The notes under the pieces: generated by a model
Databases searched by the model: none
What the model saw: only the letters and a program-made list of their open reading frames with translations
Told to the model about the DNA's origin: nothing
Shown: positions 33,859-42,943 of the stretch, piece by piece
Position numbering within the stretch: the first letter of the stretch is position 1
How the letters are laid out: each line of letters opens with the position of its first letter
Program-made: the position numbers and the translations under genes
Origin: Bifidobacterium breve
GTDB taxonomy: Bacteria; Actinomycetota; Acidimicrobiia; Acidimicrobiales; Ilumatobacteraceae
Direction of reading: 5' to 3'
Assembly (NCBI GenBank): GCA_945901725.1
Contig: CAMDLK010000001.1
Span: forward strand, 27,559 to 91,558
Length of the DNA: 64,000 nt

Positions 33859-34692
33859 ATGCCGGTATTCATCCCATCTTCTTTGGCCGAAGCAACTCAG
33901 CTTCTGTCGACCAACCTTGACGCGCACCTTCTTACAGGGGGAACCGACATGATGGTAGAGGTTAACTTCAACCACAGGCACCCTGAGACAGTCATTGCTC
34001 TTCGCAAAGTTCCTGAGTTCCAACAATGGAACATTGATAGCAACGCTCGCGTAGTCCATATCGGATCATCTGTTCCGTACGCCACCATGGAGCACGGAGA
34101 ACTTGCAAAGGCTCTCCCCGCCCTCGCTGAAGCCGCACGGACAGTTGGTTCACCACAAATTCGTGCTGCAGGTTCCTTGGGCGGAAATCTGGGCACATGT
34201 TCTCCGGCCGGAGATTCACTTCCGGTTCTTTCAGCACTTGACGCAATCGTTCATTTGCAATCCGAGAAAGCGACTCGCTCACTTTCATTTGCAGAGTTCA
34301 TGGTGGGACCGAAGAGAAATTCACGACAGCCCGACGAGATCATCACGGGTGTCACCATTCCTCTTACTAACGGATGGCAAGGATACGCAAAAGTCGGAGT
34401 ACGAAATGCAATGGTTATCTCGGTTGCCTCGGTGTGCCTTGCTATTCATGATGGCAAGGTTCGAGTAGCACTCGGTTCAGTAGGACCAACAATTATTCGT
34501 TGCTCCGAATCCGAAGCCTGGATAAATAGTGTCGGTCTTGAGAACGTTGATCATGCAATTGCTCAAGAGTTCGGCGCCAAAGTTCGTGCAGAGTCTCGCC
34601 CAATCGATGACCACCGATCAACCGCGGAATATCGACGCCACGCTGTTGGCGTGTTAGCTGCGCGACTATTACTACGAGGAGTTCAAAAATGA
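33859..34692 (+). CDS. Molybdenum hydroxylase, FAD-binding subunit
   Basis: A 277-residue medium subunit (CoxM/XdhB type) that carries electrons from the iron-sulfur subunit to NAD or another acceptor. LLTGGTDMMVEV near residue 29 and the FAD block TVGSPQIRAAGSLGGNLG near 95 are diagnostic, followed by SPAGDSLP. The C-terminal CO-dehydrogenase flavoprotein domain ends with the RRHAVGVLAARLL helix. It is 2 bases after the SsnA-like gene and overlaps the iron-sulfur subunit gene by 4 bases. Confidence 0.93.
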   Translation: MPVFIPSSLAEATQLLSTNLDAHLLTGGTDMMVEVNFNHRHPETVIALRKVPEFQQWNIDSNARVVHIGSSVPYATMEHGELAKALPALAEAARTVGSPQIRAAGSLGGNLGTCSPAGDSLPVLSALDAIVHLQSEKATRSLSFAEFMVGPKRNSRQPDEIITGVTIPLTNGWQGYAKVGVRNAMVISVASVCLAIHDGKVRVALGSVGPTIIRCSESEAWINSVGLENVDHAIAQEFGAKVRAESRPIDDHRSTAEYRRHAVGVLAARLLLRGVQK

Positions 34693-35177
34693 GCGAATCA
34701 GAGCACTACACACTCACTGTAAACGGCGTGGAACGCAAAGTATCTGACGCCTGGATTGGTGAAAGTCTTCTATATGTTCTTCGTGAACGACTCGGTTTAC
34801 CAGGCTCAAAAGGAGCATGCGAACAAGGCGAATGCGGAAGCTGCACTGTCTTTGTTGACAACGCTGCTGTATGTAGCTGTCTAGTAATGGCTGCAACCGC
34901 AGTAGGAACACAAATAGCAACAGTTGAAGGCCTGAATGAAGACGGTTCACTGACAGACGTTCAAGAAGCTTTTGTTACGGAAGGCGCAGTTCAATGCGGT
35001 TTTTGCACACCAGGATTAGTTATGGCTGTTCATCATTTACTTGATCACAACGACTCGCCGAACGAACAGGAAATCAAAGAAGCATTGTCGGGCAATATAT
35101 GTCGTTGCACTGGTTATGGTCGAATATTCGCTGCCGTTGACACTGTGATTTCAGTACGCAAAGGCATCTCGTCATGA
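34689..35177 (+). CDS. Molybdenum hydroxylase, 2Fe-2S subunit
   Basis: A 162-residue small subunit with two [2Fe-2S] clusters. The plant-type cluster is CEQGECGSC plus a later Cys in AAVCSC. The C-terminal helical cluster is CGFCTPG and NICRCTGYG. All eight expected Cys are present. It overlaps both neighbours by 4 bases (ATGA), so subunit synthesis is coupled. Confidence 0.95.
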   Translation: MSESEHYTLTVNGVERKVSDAWIGESLLYVLRERLGLPGSKGACEQGECGSCTVFVDNAAVCSCLVMAATAVGTQIATVEGLNEDGSLTDVQEAFVTEGAVQCGFCTPGLVMAVHHLLDHNDSPNEQEIKEALSGNICRCTGYGRIFAAVDTVISVRKGISS

Positions 35178-37435
35178 CCATCACTAAGACACAGCGAGAC
35201 ATTCTCGGATCAAGCGCCTTACGTCCCGACGGAATATCAAAGGTCCAAGGAGACTACGAATTCTCATCAGATTTACATGCTGAAAACATGCTGTGGGGCG
35301 CAACCCTTCGATCACCGCATCCATATGCGCGAATCGTTTCAATTGACGTTTCTGCGGCTTGGAAGATCGCTGGGGTTGAGTGCGTCATAACAGCCGATGA
35401 TGTCCCCGGACAATTGACATACGGTCTCATCAGCGAAGACCAACCAGTATTCGCCAATGATGTTGTGCGTTACATGGGAGAACCAATAGCAGCCGTTGCT
35501 GCAGACCATCCCGAGACGTGCCGACGTGCTCTAGCTGCAATTCACGTTGTATACGAGGTGCTTGCGCCTCTAACGAACCCTGAGCATGCGATTGACGAGT
35601 CTCATGAGCCTATTCACCCGGATGGAAACATCATTCGACGCCAACGCATCGTCCATGGCGACATGCACGCCACTGCGCCTATCGTCGTTGAGGGCACGTA
35701 CGACATAGGAATGCAAGACCAAGCTTTTCTTGGTACAGAATCTGCGCTTGCAATACCTGATCACGATGGCGCAGGAATAGAAGTCTTCGTAGCGACTCAG
35801 TGGCTTCATGAAGATCGTAAACAAATGGCCAAATGCTTGGGCATGCCTGAGGAAAAAGTTCGTTTAGTCCTCGGTGGAGTTGGCGGAGCCTTTGGTGCTC
35901 GTGAGGACATCAGCCTGCAAGTACACACTGCCCTATTGGCAATGCGGACTAGTCGTCCAGTCAAGATGCAGTACGGACGAGAGGAAAGTTTCTTTGGGCA
36001 CGTGCACCGTCATCCTGCTCAGATCTGGATGCGTCACCATGCAAATACAGATGGTCGGATTGTCAAGATTGAAGCTCGTTTTGTCTTCGATGGTGGAGCG
36101 TATTCATCTACTTCCTCGGCAGTTCTCATCAATGGCGTAACTCACACCCAAGGGCCATACCAATGCCCTAACGCCATTGTTGACGGATATGCCGTGCGCA
36201 CCAATAATCCTCCATGTGGCGCGATGCGCGGGTTCGGTGTTGTGCAGGCCTGCTTTGCTCACGAAGGTCAAATGGACAAACTTGCAGCAGCAACAGGTAT
36301 CGACGAAGTAGAGATTCGTCTGAGAAACATCATTCACACTGGTGACACCATGATTACCGGACAAATCTTGGAAAGCGTTGCTCCCCTCGAGCGCTGCATA
36401 CGTGAAACCGCCGCCATGCCGTTGCCTGCAGAAATGGGATTGCAACCGCATGAACTAGATCTGCCGGGTGGTTCAGGACGCACAGCTGACCGCAGAAATA
36501 TCGTGCGCGGTATAGGTTGGGGCGTGAGCATGAAGAATCTCATGTACAGCGAGGGATTTGATGACTACTCAACAGCTCGCTGCACCCTTACCAATGGTTC
36601 TGTAGAACTTAAGTTTGCAACAAGTGAGGTTGGACAAGGCTTCGTGACTCTGGCCCCGCAGATAGCACGATCAGTTTTGGGAGTTGACGAAGTTACGTAC
36701 GACACCATTGACACACAGATCGGATCTGCCGGATCTACATCAGCGTCTCGTCAAACATGGATGAGCGGAGGCGCTGTAGACGGAGCCTGCCGCATGGTGA
36801 GAGAACGTTTGTTTGAACACGTTGGATCACTGCATGGAATTGAGCCACTGCGTCTAGCAATTGACGACACAGACATCATTGACACCATTGGCACCTTGCG
36901 AATCTCTGTTCAGGAAGCCTCTGCAAACTTCACTGTGTCCGAGACCTTTGAATACCATCATCGACAGACGGAAGATCTCGACGAGAATGGCCAAGGAAAC
37001 TGTCACGTTGCATTTGCGTTCGTCGCACATCGCGCTGTTGTAGACGTAGACGTAGAACTCGGATTAGTAAAAGTTGTTCAGATCGCAACCGCTCAAGACG
37101 TAGGACGAGTTCTGAACCCGATGTCTGTTACTGGTCAAATTGAAGGCGGTATTGCGCAAGGGCTCGGGCTGGCAGTGATGGAAGAAATCATCGTCACGAA
37201 CGGCATAGTTCGTAACCCAAGTTTCACTGACTATCTGTTGCCAACAGCTCTCGACGCACCGCAAGTACTGATCTCGATGATTGAAGAACCGGACCCGCAA
37301 GCACCGATGGGCGCCAAAGGTGTTGGTGAGGCTCCCTGTATTTCAGTGACTCCTGCAATTGTTGCGGCCATTCGTAACGCCACCGGTAAATCAATTGATC
37401 GTTGCCCGGTGCGTCCGCAGGACATCTGTTTCTAA
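35174..37435 (+). CDS. Molybdenum hydroxylase, molybdopterin-binding subunit
   Basis: A 753-residue catalytic subunit of the xanthine dehydrogenase family. GGVGGAFGAREDISLQ is the Mo-site loop, CGAMRGFGVVQACFA the Arg-containing substrate loop, GGIAQGLGLAVMEE a cofactor block, and GAKGVGEAP near the C-terminus has the general-base Glu. The family hydroxylates N-heterocycles or aldehydes with water-derived oxygen. The operon with an SsnA-like aminohydrolase and two carbamoylase-type enzymes favours a purine, pyrimidine or hydantoin-like substrate over CO (no CoxL AYXCSFR motif). It ends 8 bases from the convergent lactone oxidase. Confidence 0.93.
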   Translation: MTITKTQRDILGSSALRPDGISKVQGDYEFSSDLHAENMLWGATLRSPHPYARIVSIDVSAAWKIAGVECVITADDVPGQLTYGLISEDQPVFANDVVRYMGEPIAAVAADHPETCRRALAAIHVVYEVLAPLTNPEHAIDESHEPIHPDGNIIRRQRIVHGDMHATAPIVVEGTYDIGMQDQAFLGTESALAIPDHDGAGIEVFVATQWLHEDRKQMAKCLGMPEEKVRLVLGGVGGAFGAREDISLQVHTALLAMRTSRPVKMQYGREESFFGHVHRHPAQIWMRHHANTDGRIVKIEARFVFDGGAYSSTSSAVLINGVTHTQGPYQCPNAIVDGYAVRTNNPPCGAMRGFGVVQACFAHEGQMDKLAAATGIDEVEIRLRNIIHTGDTMITGQILESVAPLERCIRETAAMPLPAEMGLQPHELDLPGGSGRTADRRNIVRGIGWGVSMKNLMYSEGFDDYSTARCTLTNGSVELKFATSEVGQGFVTLAPQIARSVLGVDEVTYDTIDTQIGSAGSTSASRQTWMSGGAVDGACRMVRERLFEHVGSLHGIEPLRLAIDDTDIIDTIGTLRISVQEASANFTVSETFEYHHRQTEDLDENGQGNCHVAFAFVAHRAVVDVDVELGLVKVVQIATAQDVGRVLNPMSVTGQIEGGIAQGLGLAVMEEIIVTNGIVRNPSFTDYLLPTALDAPQVLISMIEEPDPQAPMGAKGVGEAPCISVTPAIVAAIRNATGKSIDRCPVRPQDICF

Positions 37436-37443
37436 CTAAAGGA

Positions 37444-38736
37444 CTATTTTCCGAAAACGGTGTCGGTGTAACCGTTTGAAAAAGTTCTCTGAGGATCCAG
37501 TCGGTCACGGAGTGAAATGAAATCAGACCAACGCGGATACAAAGAAGACAATTCTTCGGCGTCGCGGTAATGCATCTTGCCCCAATGAGGGCGAGCATCG
37601 TACGCACGCAAGATATCTTCCACATCACGAAAGAACGGTTCGCATTCCATGCCTTTATAGACATGAACGGCTATGTAGGCAGAATCCCTGCCGTAAGCGG
37701 TCGAAAGCGGAACATCGTCACCCTTGGTGAAGCGAACCTCTACGGGGAAATTTAGTAAGTATCCCTTGCGTTCGATCATTGCGCGAATCTCTATTAAGGC
37801 TGGAGCAACAGCCTCCACCGGCAAGGCGTGTTCCATTTCGTAAAAGCGAACAATACGTGGACTAGCAAAAATCTTGAAACTTTGATCAACATACTCGCGA
37901 GAACCAGAGGATGGTAACGCGGTTGCTAGACGTGGAATAAGAAAAGGACACGCACGACCAACACGACACACGGCACCAAACGCGTAGTTCTCCATAAAAG
38001 TCTTTTCGATCCAACCCTTGACCTTCGGAAGCGGCTGCAATTCATCGTCGGTTCGATTATTCCGTTTTGTTAGCGCCCACTTTGTATGAGGGATCCAGAA
38101 AAACTCAAAGTGATCATGCTCTGCTGTCAATTCATGAGCATTCTCCAGAACATCATCGAGTCTCATCGGCTGCTCTAATGCGCGAAGCCTGAACGAGGGA
38201 ACTGCTTGCAGTGTGTATTCAGAGATCACGCCTAAGGCCCCAACGGATACACGACCAACGTCAAGAATGTCTGGATTCACAGATTCTGAACATTCGACTA
38301 TCTGCCCTTGCCCGTTGACCAATGTCATGGCAACCACTTGACCTGCGAGTCCCGTGAGTGCCTTTCCAGTGCCATGTGTCGACGTAGAGATTGCTCCAGC
38401 AACTGTCTGGTACGCAATATCGCCCAAGTTCGCCAAGGCAAGCCCTTCGGCGTGGAGCAACGTATTGAGTTCAGACAAACGCGTTCCGGCCCCGACAGTG
38501 ACTTGATTGTTCGCACGGTTGACGTGCGAGATACCACTCAAATTCTCAAGGCGAATCATCCGCCCATCGGTCGCTGCAGCCGAGGTGAAGCTATGCCCTG
38601 ATCCGACAGCCTTCACCTTTTGGCCACGAGACGACGCCTCGGCCACAAGTGCTGCCAACTCACCGACGTCACGGGGGGATTCAATTGATTGCGGGTGAGC
38701 CTTCTGATTTCCCGCCCAATTTCGCCACGTTGCCAT
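37444..38736 (-). CDS. FAD-linked sugar-1,4-lactone/alditol oxidase
   Basis: A 430-residue VAO-fold flavoprotein of the D-arabinono-1,4-lactone oxidase family. The PP-loop is VKAVGSGHSFTSAA, whose His normally bonds covalently to FAD. GDIAYQTVAGAISTSTHGTG follows in the FAD domain, and the C-terminal HWGKMHY block is typical of the ALO domain. It oxidises a sugar lactone or alditol with O2. AGGGGA lies 9 bases before the ATG. It is divergent from the DUF35-thiolase pair, with two 9-base direct repeats in the spacer. Confidence 0.92.
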   Translation of the reverse strand: MATWRNWAGNQKAHPQSIESPRDVGELAALVAEASSRGQKVKAVGSGHSFTSAAATDGRMIRLENLSGISHVNRANNQVTVGAGTRLSELNTLLHAEGLALANLGDIAYQTVAGAISTSTHGTGKALTGLAGQVVAMTLVNGQGQIVECSESVNPDILDVGRVSVGALGVISEYTLQAVPSFRLRALEQPMRLDDVLENAHELTAEHDHFEFFWIPHTKWALTKRNNRTDDELQPLPKVKGWIEKTFMENYAFGAVCRVGRACPFLIPRLATALPSSGSREYVDQSFKIFASPRIVRFYEMEHALPVEAVAPALIEIRAMIERKGYLLNFPVEVRFTKGDDVPLSTAYGRDSAYIAVHVYKGMECEPFFRDVEDILRAYDARPHWGKMHYRDAEELSSLYPRWSDFISLRDRLDPQRTFSNGYTDTVFGK

Positions 38737-38777
38737 AAGGCATCCCCTTCAAGAACGGCTCAACGCCGTGAGTCCAT

Positions 38778-38825
38778 CCTAGAACCCGAGGTCCTCCTCT
38801 GGCTCGGTGGTCACCCCCTAGAACC
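38778..38825. repeat. Pair of CCTAGAACC direct repeats in a divergent promoter region
   Basis: CCTAGAACC occurs at 38778-38786 and 38817-38825, 39 bases apart start to start (near four helical turns). It lies between the lactone oxidase and DUF35-thiolase genes and could be a regulator site. Confidence 0.3.
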
Positions 38826-38864
38826 GCATAAGGTATGGGAACTTCTTAATAGTTAAGGGAAAAC

Positions 38865-39260
38865 ATGACCATCACACAAGTACCACTGGTTGACTATCTC
38901 GTCCTCGGTGACTCCCCTCATCTCATTGCCAACGAGTGCACGAAATGTGGCGCACGTTATTTTGATCGCCGTAACGCCTGTGCATCATGTTTCGCAACTG
39001 ACTTCAAGAAGGTGACCATCGTCAATGAAGGCATCGTTCGCTCATTCACAATCGTCACATTTGCCGCTCCCGGCGTACCTGTCCCCTTCGTTGCAGCCAT
39101 CATCGACTGCGGTGGCACAAGTGTTCGCGGAAACTTGGCAAACGTGGAGGCCACACCGGAAAAAGTGACCCTCGGCATGAAGGTCAAACTCACGACATAT
39201 TCACTCGGCGCTGACGACAATGGCCTTGAGGCAATTGGTTTTGGCTACGAGCCCGCGTAA
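38865..39260 (+). CDS. Zinc-ribbon OB-fold (DUF35) protein
   Basis: A 131-residue two-domain acyl-CoA-associated protein. The rubredoxin-like zinc ribbon uses Cys25, Cys28, Cys39 and Cys42 (ECTKCG...ACASC), followed by an OB-fold (VNEGIVRSFTIVTFA). Such proteins are obligate partners of SCP-x-type thiolases and aldolases, where the OB-fold binds the CoA thioester. The thiolase gene follows after 48 bases. AAGGGA upstream of the ATG is the ribosome site. Confidence 0.92.
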   Translation: MTITQVPLVDYLVLGDSPHLIANECTKCGARYFDRRNACASCFATDFKKVTIVNEGIVRSFTIVTFAAPGVPVPFVAAIIDCGGTSVRGNLANVEATPEKVTLGMKVKLTTYSLGADDNGLEAIGFGYEPA

Positions 39261-39308
39261 TTAGTTTTAACATCAACTCAACCCAATCAACACATAACGG
39301 AGAACACA

Positions 39309-40514
39309 ATGGCTACTGACGACATCTACATCCTCGGAATTTACATGACCAAGTTCGGTAAATATCCAGACAAAGACACAGTTGACCTTGCGTCGGAAGC
39401 AGTTATTGCTGCGCTAGCTGATGCACAAGTCACCATGAAAGACATTGGCGTAATGGCCGCTGGTTGCCTCATGGGTCAAGGCGGAATCGGCCAAATGATT
39501 CAGAAGCAAGTTGGCCAGACCGGAATTCCTGTTTACAACGTCTCGAATGCATGCGCCACTGGCGCAACTGCACTTCGTACAGCCATCATGGCAATCAAGG
39601 CTGGCGAATGCGACATGGGTCTCGCTGTTGGTGTTGAGAAGCTTGCTGGCGTCGGCCTTCTTGGCGGCGGCGGAACACCGAAGTCAAAGAATAAGGAATG
39701 GACACCACAAGGTCGTTTCGGTTCGGTAACAAACGTTGACGGTCTTATCGGTACAGCGGCTATGCCAGGAACTTTTGCCCAAGTAGGTATGGAATACGGC
39801 CACAAATACGGTGGTGCAACATTTGAATTATTCGCCAAGATTTCTGAGAAGAACCACGCTCACTCGACATTGAACCCTCTTGCTGCATATACAAAGCGCA
39901 TGTCGCTCGACGAAATCATGAACGACATCATGATTTCATATCCGAACACACGCCCAATGTGCTCAGCCAACTGTGACGGAGCAGCAGCTGCAGTTGTTGT
40001 TAGCGGTGCCAAGTTGAAGACACTGTCTCTCGAGCAGCAACGCCGTGCGATCAAGGTCTCAGCTTCAATTCTCACCAGCGACCCGTACCAAGAGGCATGT
40101 CAGGTTCTTCCCGATGTAAACACACTGACCCGTATTGCAGCCAAGCAGGCCTACGAGCAGGCCGGTGTATCACCATCAGACCTCAACCTTGTAGAACTTC
40201 ATGACTGCTTCGCCACCGCTGAACTTGTCCACTACGACAACCTCATGCTCTGTGAAGAGGGCGGCGCAGTTGACTTCTTCAATTCCGGCGCAACCTGGCG
40301 TGATGGTTCAATGCCAGTCAACGTTTCTGGTGGTCTTGAATCAAAGGGTCACCCAATTGCTGCCACTGGCATTGCAAACATTTGGGAAGTGTGCCACCAC
40401 TTGCGTGGAGAAGCCGGACCTCGCCAAATCGAAGGCGCAAAAGTCGGCCTTGCTCACGTAATTGGTCTTGGTTCTGCTTGTGGTATCCACATCCTGGAGA
40501 AGTCAGCTCTCTAA
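39309..40514 (+). CDS. SCP-x-type thiolase
   Basis: A 401-residue thiolase of the non-classical (lipid-transfer/SCP-x) group. The nucleophile Cys82 is in VSNACATGATAL, the second-half block is ELHDCFATAEL, and the His block is ESKGHPIAATG. The classical C-terminal CxG is replaced by GSACGIHIL. With the DUF35 partner it cleaves or forms a 3-oxoacyl-CoA, as in beta-oxidation of branched or steroid-like chains. Many GGC/GCC-rich codons hint at higher expression than neighbours. ACGGAGAA precedes the ATG. Confidence 0.93.
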   Translation: MATDDIYILGIYMTKFGKYPDKDTVDLASEAVIAALADAQVTMKDIGVMAAGCLMGQGGIGQMIQKQVGQTGIPVYNVSNACATGATALRTAIMAIKAGECDMGLAVGVEKLAGVGLLGGGGTPKSKNKEWTPQGRFGSVTNVDGLIGTAAMPGTFAQVGMEYGHKYGGATFELFAKISEKNHAHSTLNPLAAYTKRMSLDEIMNDIMISYPNTRPMCSANCDGAAAAVVVSGAKLKTLSLEQQRRAIKVSASILTSDPYQEACQVLPDVNTLTRIAAKQAYEQAGVSPSDLNLVELHDCFATAELVHYDNLMLCEEGGAVDFFNSGATWRDGSMPVNVSGGLESKGHPIAATGIANIWEVCHHLRGEAGPRQIEGAKVGLAHVIGLGSACGIHILEKSAL

Positions 40515-40516
40515 TA

Positions 40517-41668
40517 ATGCAGGCGCCCATTCACGGATCATGTGATGCGGCGTTCCATGCTGTGCGTGATGCTTTTCAGAACAATTTCATCGAGCACGGC
40601 GAAATCGGTGCGTCTGTTTGTATAACTGTCAATGGGGTCTCCGTTGTTCACTTGTGGGGTGGTTTTTCCAACCCCGAGAAGACATCTACATGGCAAGAGG
40701 ACCAACTTGTCAACGCGTTCTCTATCGGCAAGGGCGTTACCGCGGTTGTGGCTGCTCAATGTGTGGCAAATGGTCTCATCACATACGAAACTCGCGTTGC
40801 ATCTATCTGGCCAGAGTTCGCTGTTCACGGAAAAGAAGAGTTGACTCTGCGCGACCTTCTCGGCCATCGAGCAGGGTTGCCTGCCATTCGCAAGCGCCTA
40901 GCACCAAACGCGATGTTCGACTGGAAACTCATGACTGACACTTTGGCGGCCGAAAAACCATGGTGGACTCCCGGCGCCGAACACGGCTACCACGTCAACA
41001 CATATGGTTTCCTAGTTGGTGAATTACTTCGTCGTGCTACGGGCAAATCAGTGAGGCAATTGATTTCTAAACTTATCGCCGAGCCTCTACAGGCCGAGAT
41101 CTATTTGGGAACTCCAATTGAATTGCATTCGCGCATCGCCGATTACGAATGGCCCAATGATCCATTTCCAGAGAATGAACCAACAGGTTTAGACGAAGAG
41201 CAATTACTTCAATTCAATACGTACTACAACCCTTCTGGTCTTTCAGGTGCGGGAGTAGTGAACAGTGCGCCATGGCGTCTAGCTGAAATGCCAAGTACGA
41301 ATGTTCATGCGTCAGCACGGGCGATATCAACTCTCTACACAGCTCTTGCGGACGGCGGTTCTTACAACGGCGTTACTGTCCTTCCACGAGAAGTACTAGA
41401 CATTGCTTCGTCCGAAGTATCAAATGGCGATGACAGAATTCTTCACAGAACGTCCCGTTTCGCTCATGGATTTCAGTTACCAATTCCGGAACGCGGTTTT
41501 GGTCCAAACGCGGAGTCATTCGGCCATTTTGGCGCAGGCGGTTCTGTTGGTTTCTGTGACCCGAAGGCAAAAGTTGGTTTTGGGTACGTAATGAACCAAA
41601 TGGGTCCACGTTGGCAGAATCCTCGCAACAGAGCTCTCATTGATTCGTTGTATTCGTGCCTTCAGTAA
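40517..41668 (+). CDS. Beta-lactamase-fold serine hydrolase (EstB-like)
   Basis: A 383-residue serine hydrolase of the class C beta-lactamase fold. The SxxK motif is FSIGKGVTA with Ser69 and Lys72. HGYHVNTYGFLVGELL near residue 160 gives the Tyr region, and FGHFGAGGSVGFCDPK the C-terminal HxG-like motif. No signal peptide is present, which suggests an intracellular esterase and not a penicillin-binding protein. The ATG at 40517 is 2 bases after the thiolase stop, so it belongs to that operon and may hydrolyse an ester or thioester in the same pathway. Confidence 0.9.
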   Translation: MQAPIHGSCDAAFHAVRDAFQNNFIEHGEIGASVCITVNGVSVVHLWGGFSNPEKTSTWQEDQLVNAFSIGKGVTAVVAAQCVANGLITYETRVASIWPEFAVHGKEELTLRDLLGHRAGLPAIRKRLAPNAMFDWKLMTDTLAAEKPWWTPGAEHGYHVNTYGFLVGELLRRATGKSVRQLISKLIAEPLQAEIYLGTPIELHSRIADYEWPNDPFPENEPTGLDEEQLLQFNTYYNPSGLSGAGVVNSAPWRLAEMPSTNVHASARAISTLYTALADGGSYNGVTVLPREVLDIASSEVSNGDDRILHRTSRFAHGFQLPIPERGFGPNAESFGHFGAGGSVGFCDPKAKVGFGYVMNQMGPRWQNPRNRALIDSLYSCLQ

Positions 41669-41703
41669 CCCAATTCGCTTAGCAACCTGACACCATTGAA
41701 TAT

Positions 41704-42933
41704 GTGAGTGTCAGTGAAGCAATTAGACCTGTTGATCTGCTTCGCATTAAGCCTTTCCGGTTGCTATGGCTCAATAGTTTCGTCTTCATTCTTGTTCAGA
41801 GTACTCAACGATTTGCGTTCGTCTGGTTGGCACTTGGTCTCGGAGCGAAATCAGATATCAGCGGATTCATACTCTTCGTAATGGGAGTTCCTGCACTCCT
41901 GGTCTCTCTTCCTGTCGGCGTCATGAGTGATCATATGAACCGTCGTGTGATTCTTATGGTCAGTCAAATTGGCGCACTTGCGATCACCATTGCGATAGCA
42001 ACAATGGTCACACTCGATTACATGACTATTCGCTGGGCAATAGTCGGGTCATTCATCTCGGGAATCTTCATTGCCTTAGGTACGCCCGTACGTTCAGCCA
42101 TCGTGCCCACTCTCGTACCAAGTAACAAATTGGTTGGCGCAATTGCCATCAGCACGATTGGCAACAACTTCGGATTAATCATTGGCCCGATAGCTGCGGG
42201 TCCAGCAATCAGTCAATGGGGTATCGAAGGCGCGTTCTGGCTGCAGGCAGTGCTGTACGCGTTCGGGTTTCTCACACTCATACCATTGCAACTTCCTCCG
42301 AGCCATAACACTGAACGTAGAAAACTACGGCAAGAGATCTTTGGAGGTCTTGCTTTCATTCAAGGTGATGCTGCTGTGCGTTCCTTCTTTGTCTTACTAG
42401 CTGGGTCCGTTGTCTTCATGATGGCGCCATGGATTGTGCTTGGCCCACAAATTGCCAAAGAACAAGCGGGCGCATCTGGCAGCCAAACCACCATCTTGTT
42501 TGCGATGCTTGGCGTTGGGCAGCTCCTCACGTCAACTCTCATCATGCGGTACAACCACAAGATGATTCGCAAGGGCCTCTGGTTTATGTGCGGCTTATGT
42601 TGGGGCGGAAGTATTCAGATTCTTCTGGGTCAGTCCACTTCACTCGTTGGAATGGGATTCTTCCTCTTTGCGTGGGGAATGGGAGGTGGCTTTTACATGA
42701 ATCTCAGTCAGACACTCATCCAGAACAACACTCCCCCTCAGGTCATGGGACGAGTGATGGCGTTTCATTCTCTTCTCATGAGCGGCCTAGCACCCATGGC
42801 TGCTCTTCTTGTCGGAGTCATCGCACGAACAATGGATAGCGCACCACTGACATTCTCTGGGGCTGGCGCTCTGATGCTCTTGCTAACGCTCTACTTTGTA
42901 TCGGTGAAGAAACATCTTCGACCCATGGCCTAA
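41704..42933 (+). CDS. Major facilitator superfamily transporter
   Basis: A 409-residue membrane protein with about 12 hydrophobic segments. The loop between helices 2 and 3 has GVMSDHMNRRVILM, the MFS motif A, and a longer central loop separates the halves near residue 200. It resembles the enterobactin-exporter/MFS_3 group of drug or siderophore efflux proteins. The start is GTG. It is 35 bases after the esterase gene and followed by a polysaccharide deacetylase. Confidence 0.88.
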   Translation: MSVSEAIRPVDLLRIKPFRLLWLNSFVFILVQSTQRFAFVWLALGLGAKSDISGFILFVMGVPALLVSLPVGVMSDHMNRRVILMVSQIGALAITIAIATMVTLDYMTIRWAIVGSFISGIFIALGTPVRSAIVPTLVPSNKLVGAIAISTIGNNFGLIIGPIAAGPAISQWGIEGAFWLQAVLYAFGFLTLIPLQLPPSHNTERRKLRQEIFGGLAFIQGDAAVRSFFVLLAGSVVFMMAPWIVLGPQIAKEQAGASGSQTTILFAMLGVGQLLTSTLIMRYNHKMIRKGLWFMCGLCWGGSIQILLGQSTSLVGMGFFLFAWGMGGGFYMNLSQTLIQNNTPPQVMGRVMAFHSLLMSGLAPMAALLVGVIARTMDSAPLTFSGAGALMLLLTLYFVSVKKHLRPMA

Positions 42934-42936
42934 AGT
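42931..42936 (+). promoter_or_regulatory. Leaderless-type -10 box overlapping the MFS stop
   Basis: TAAAGT begins with the stop codon of the MFS gene and ends 7 bases before the ATG at 42944. Confidence 0.45.
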
Positions 42937-42943
42937 GTCCATC

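Noticed and set aside
33589..34059. 156-residue minus-strand frame opposite the SsnA-like and FAD-subunit genes
   Set aside because: Both overlapped genes on the plus strand have strong family motifs; this frame has none.
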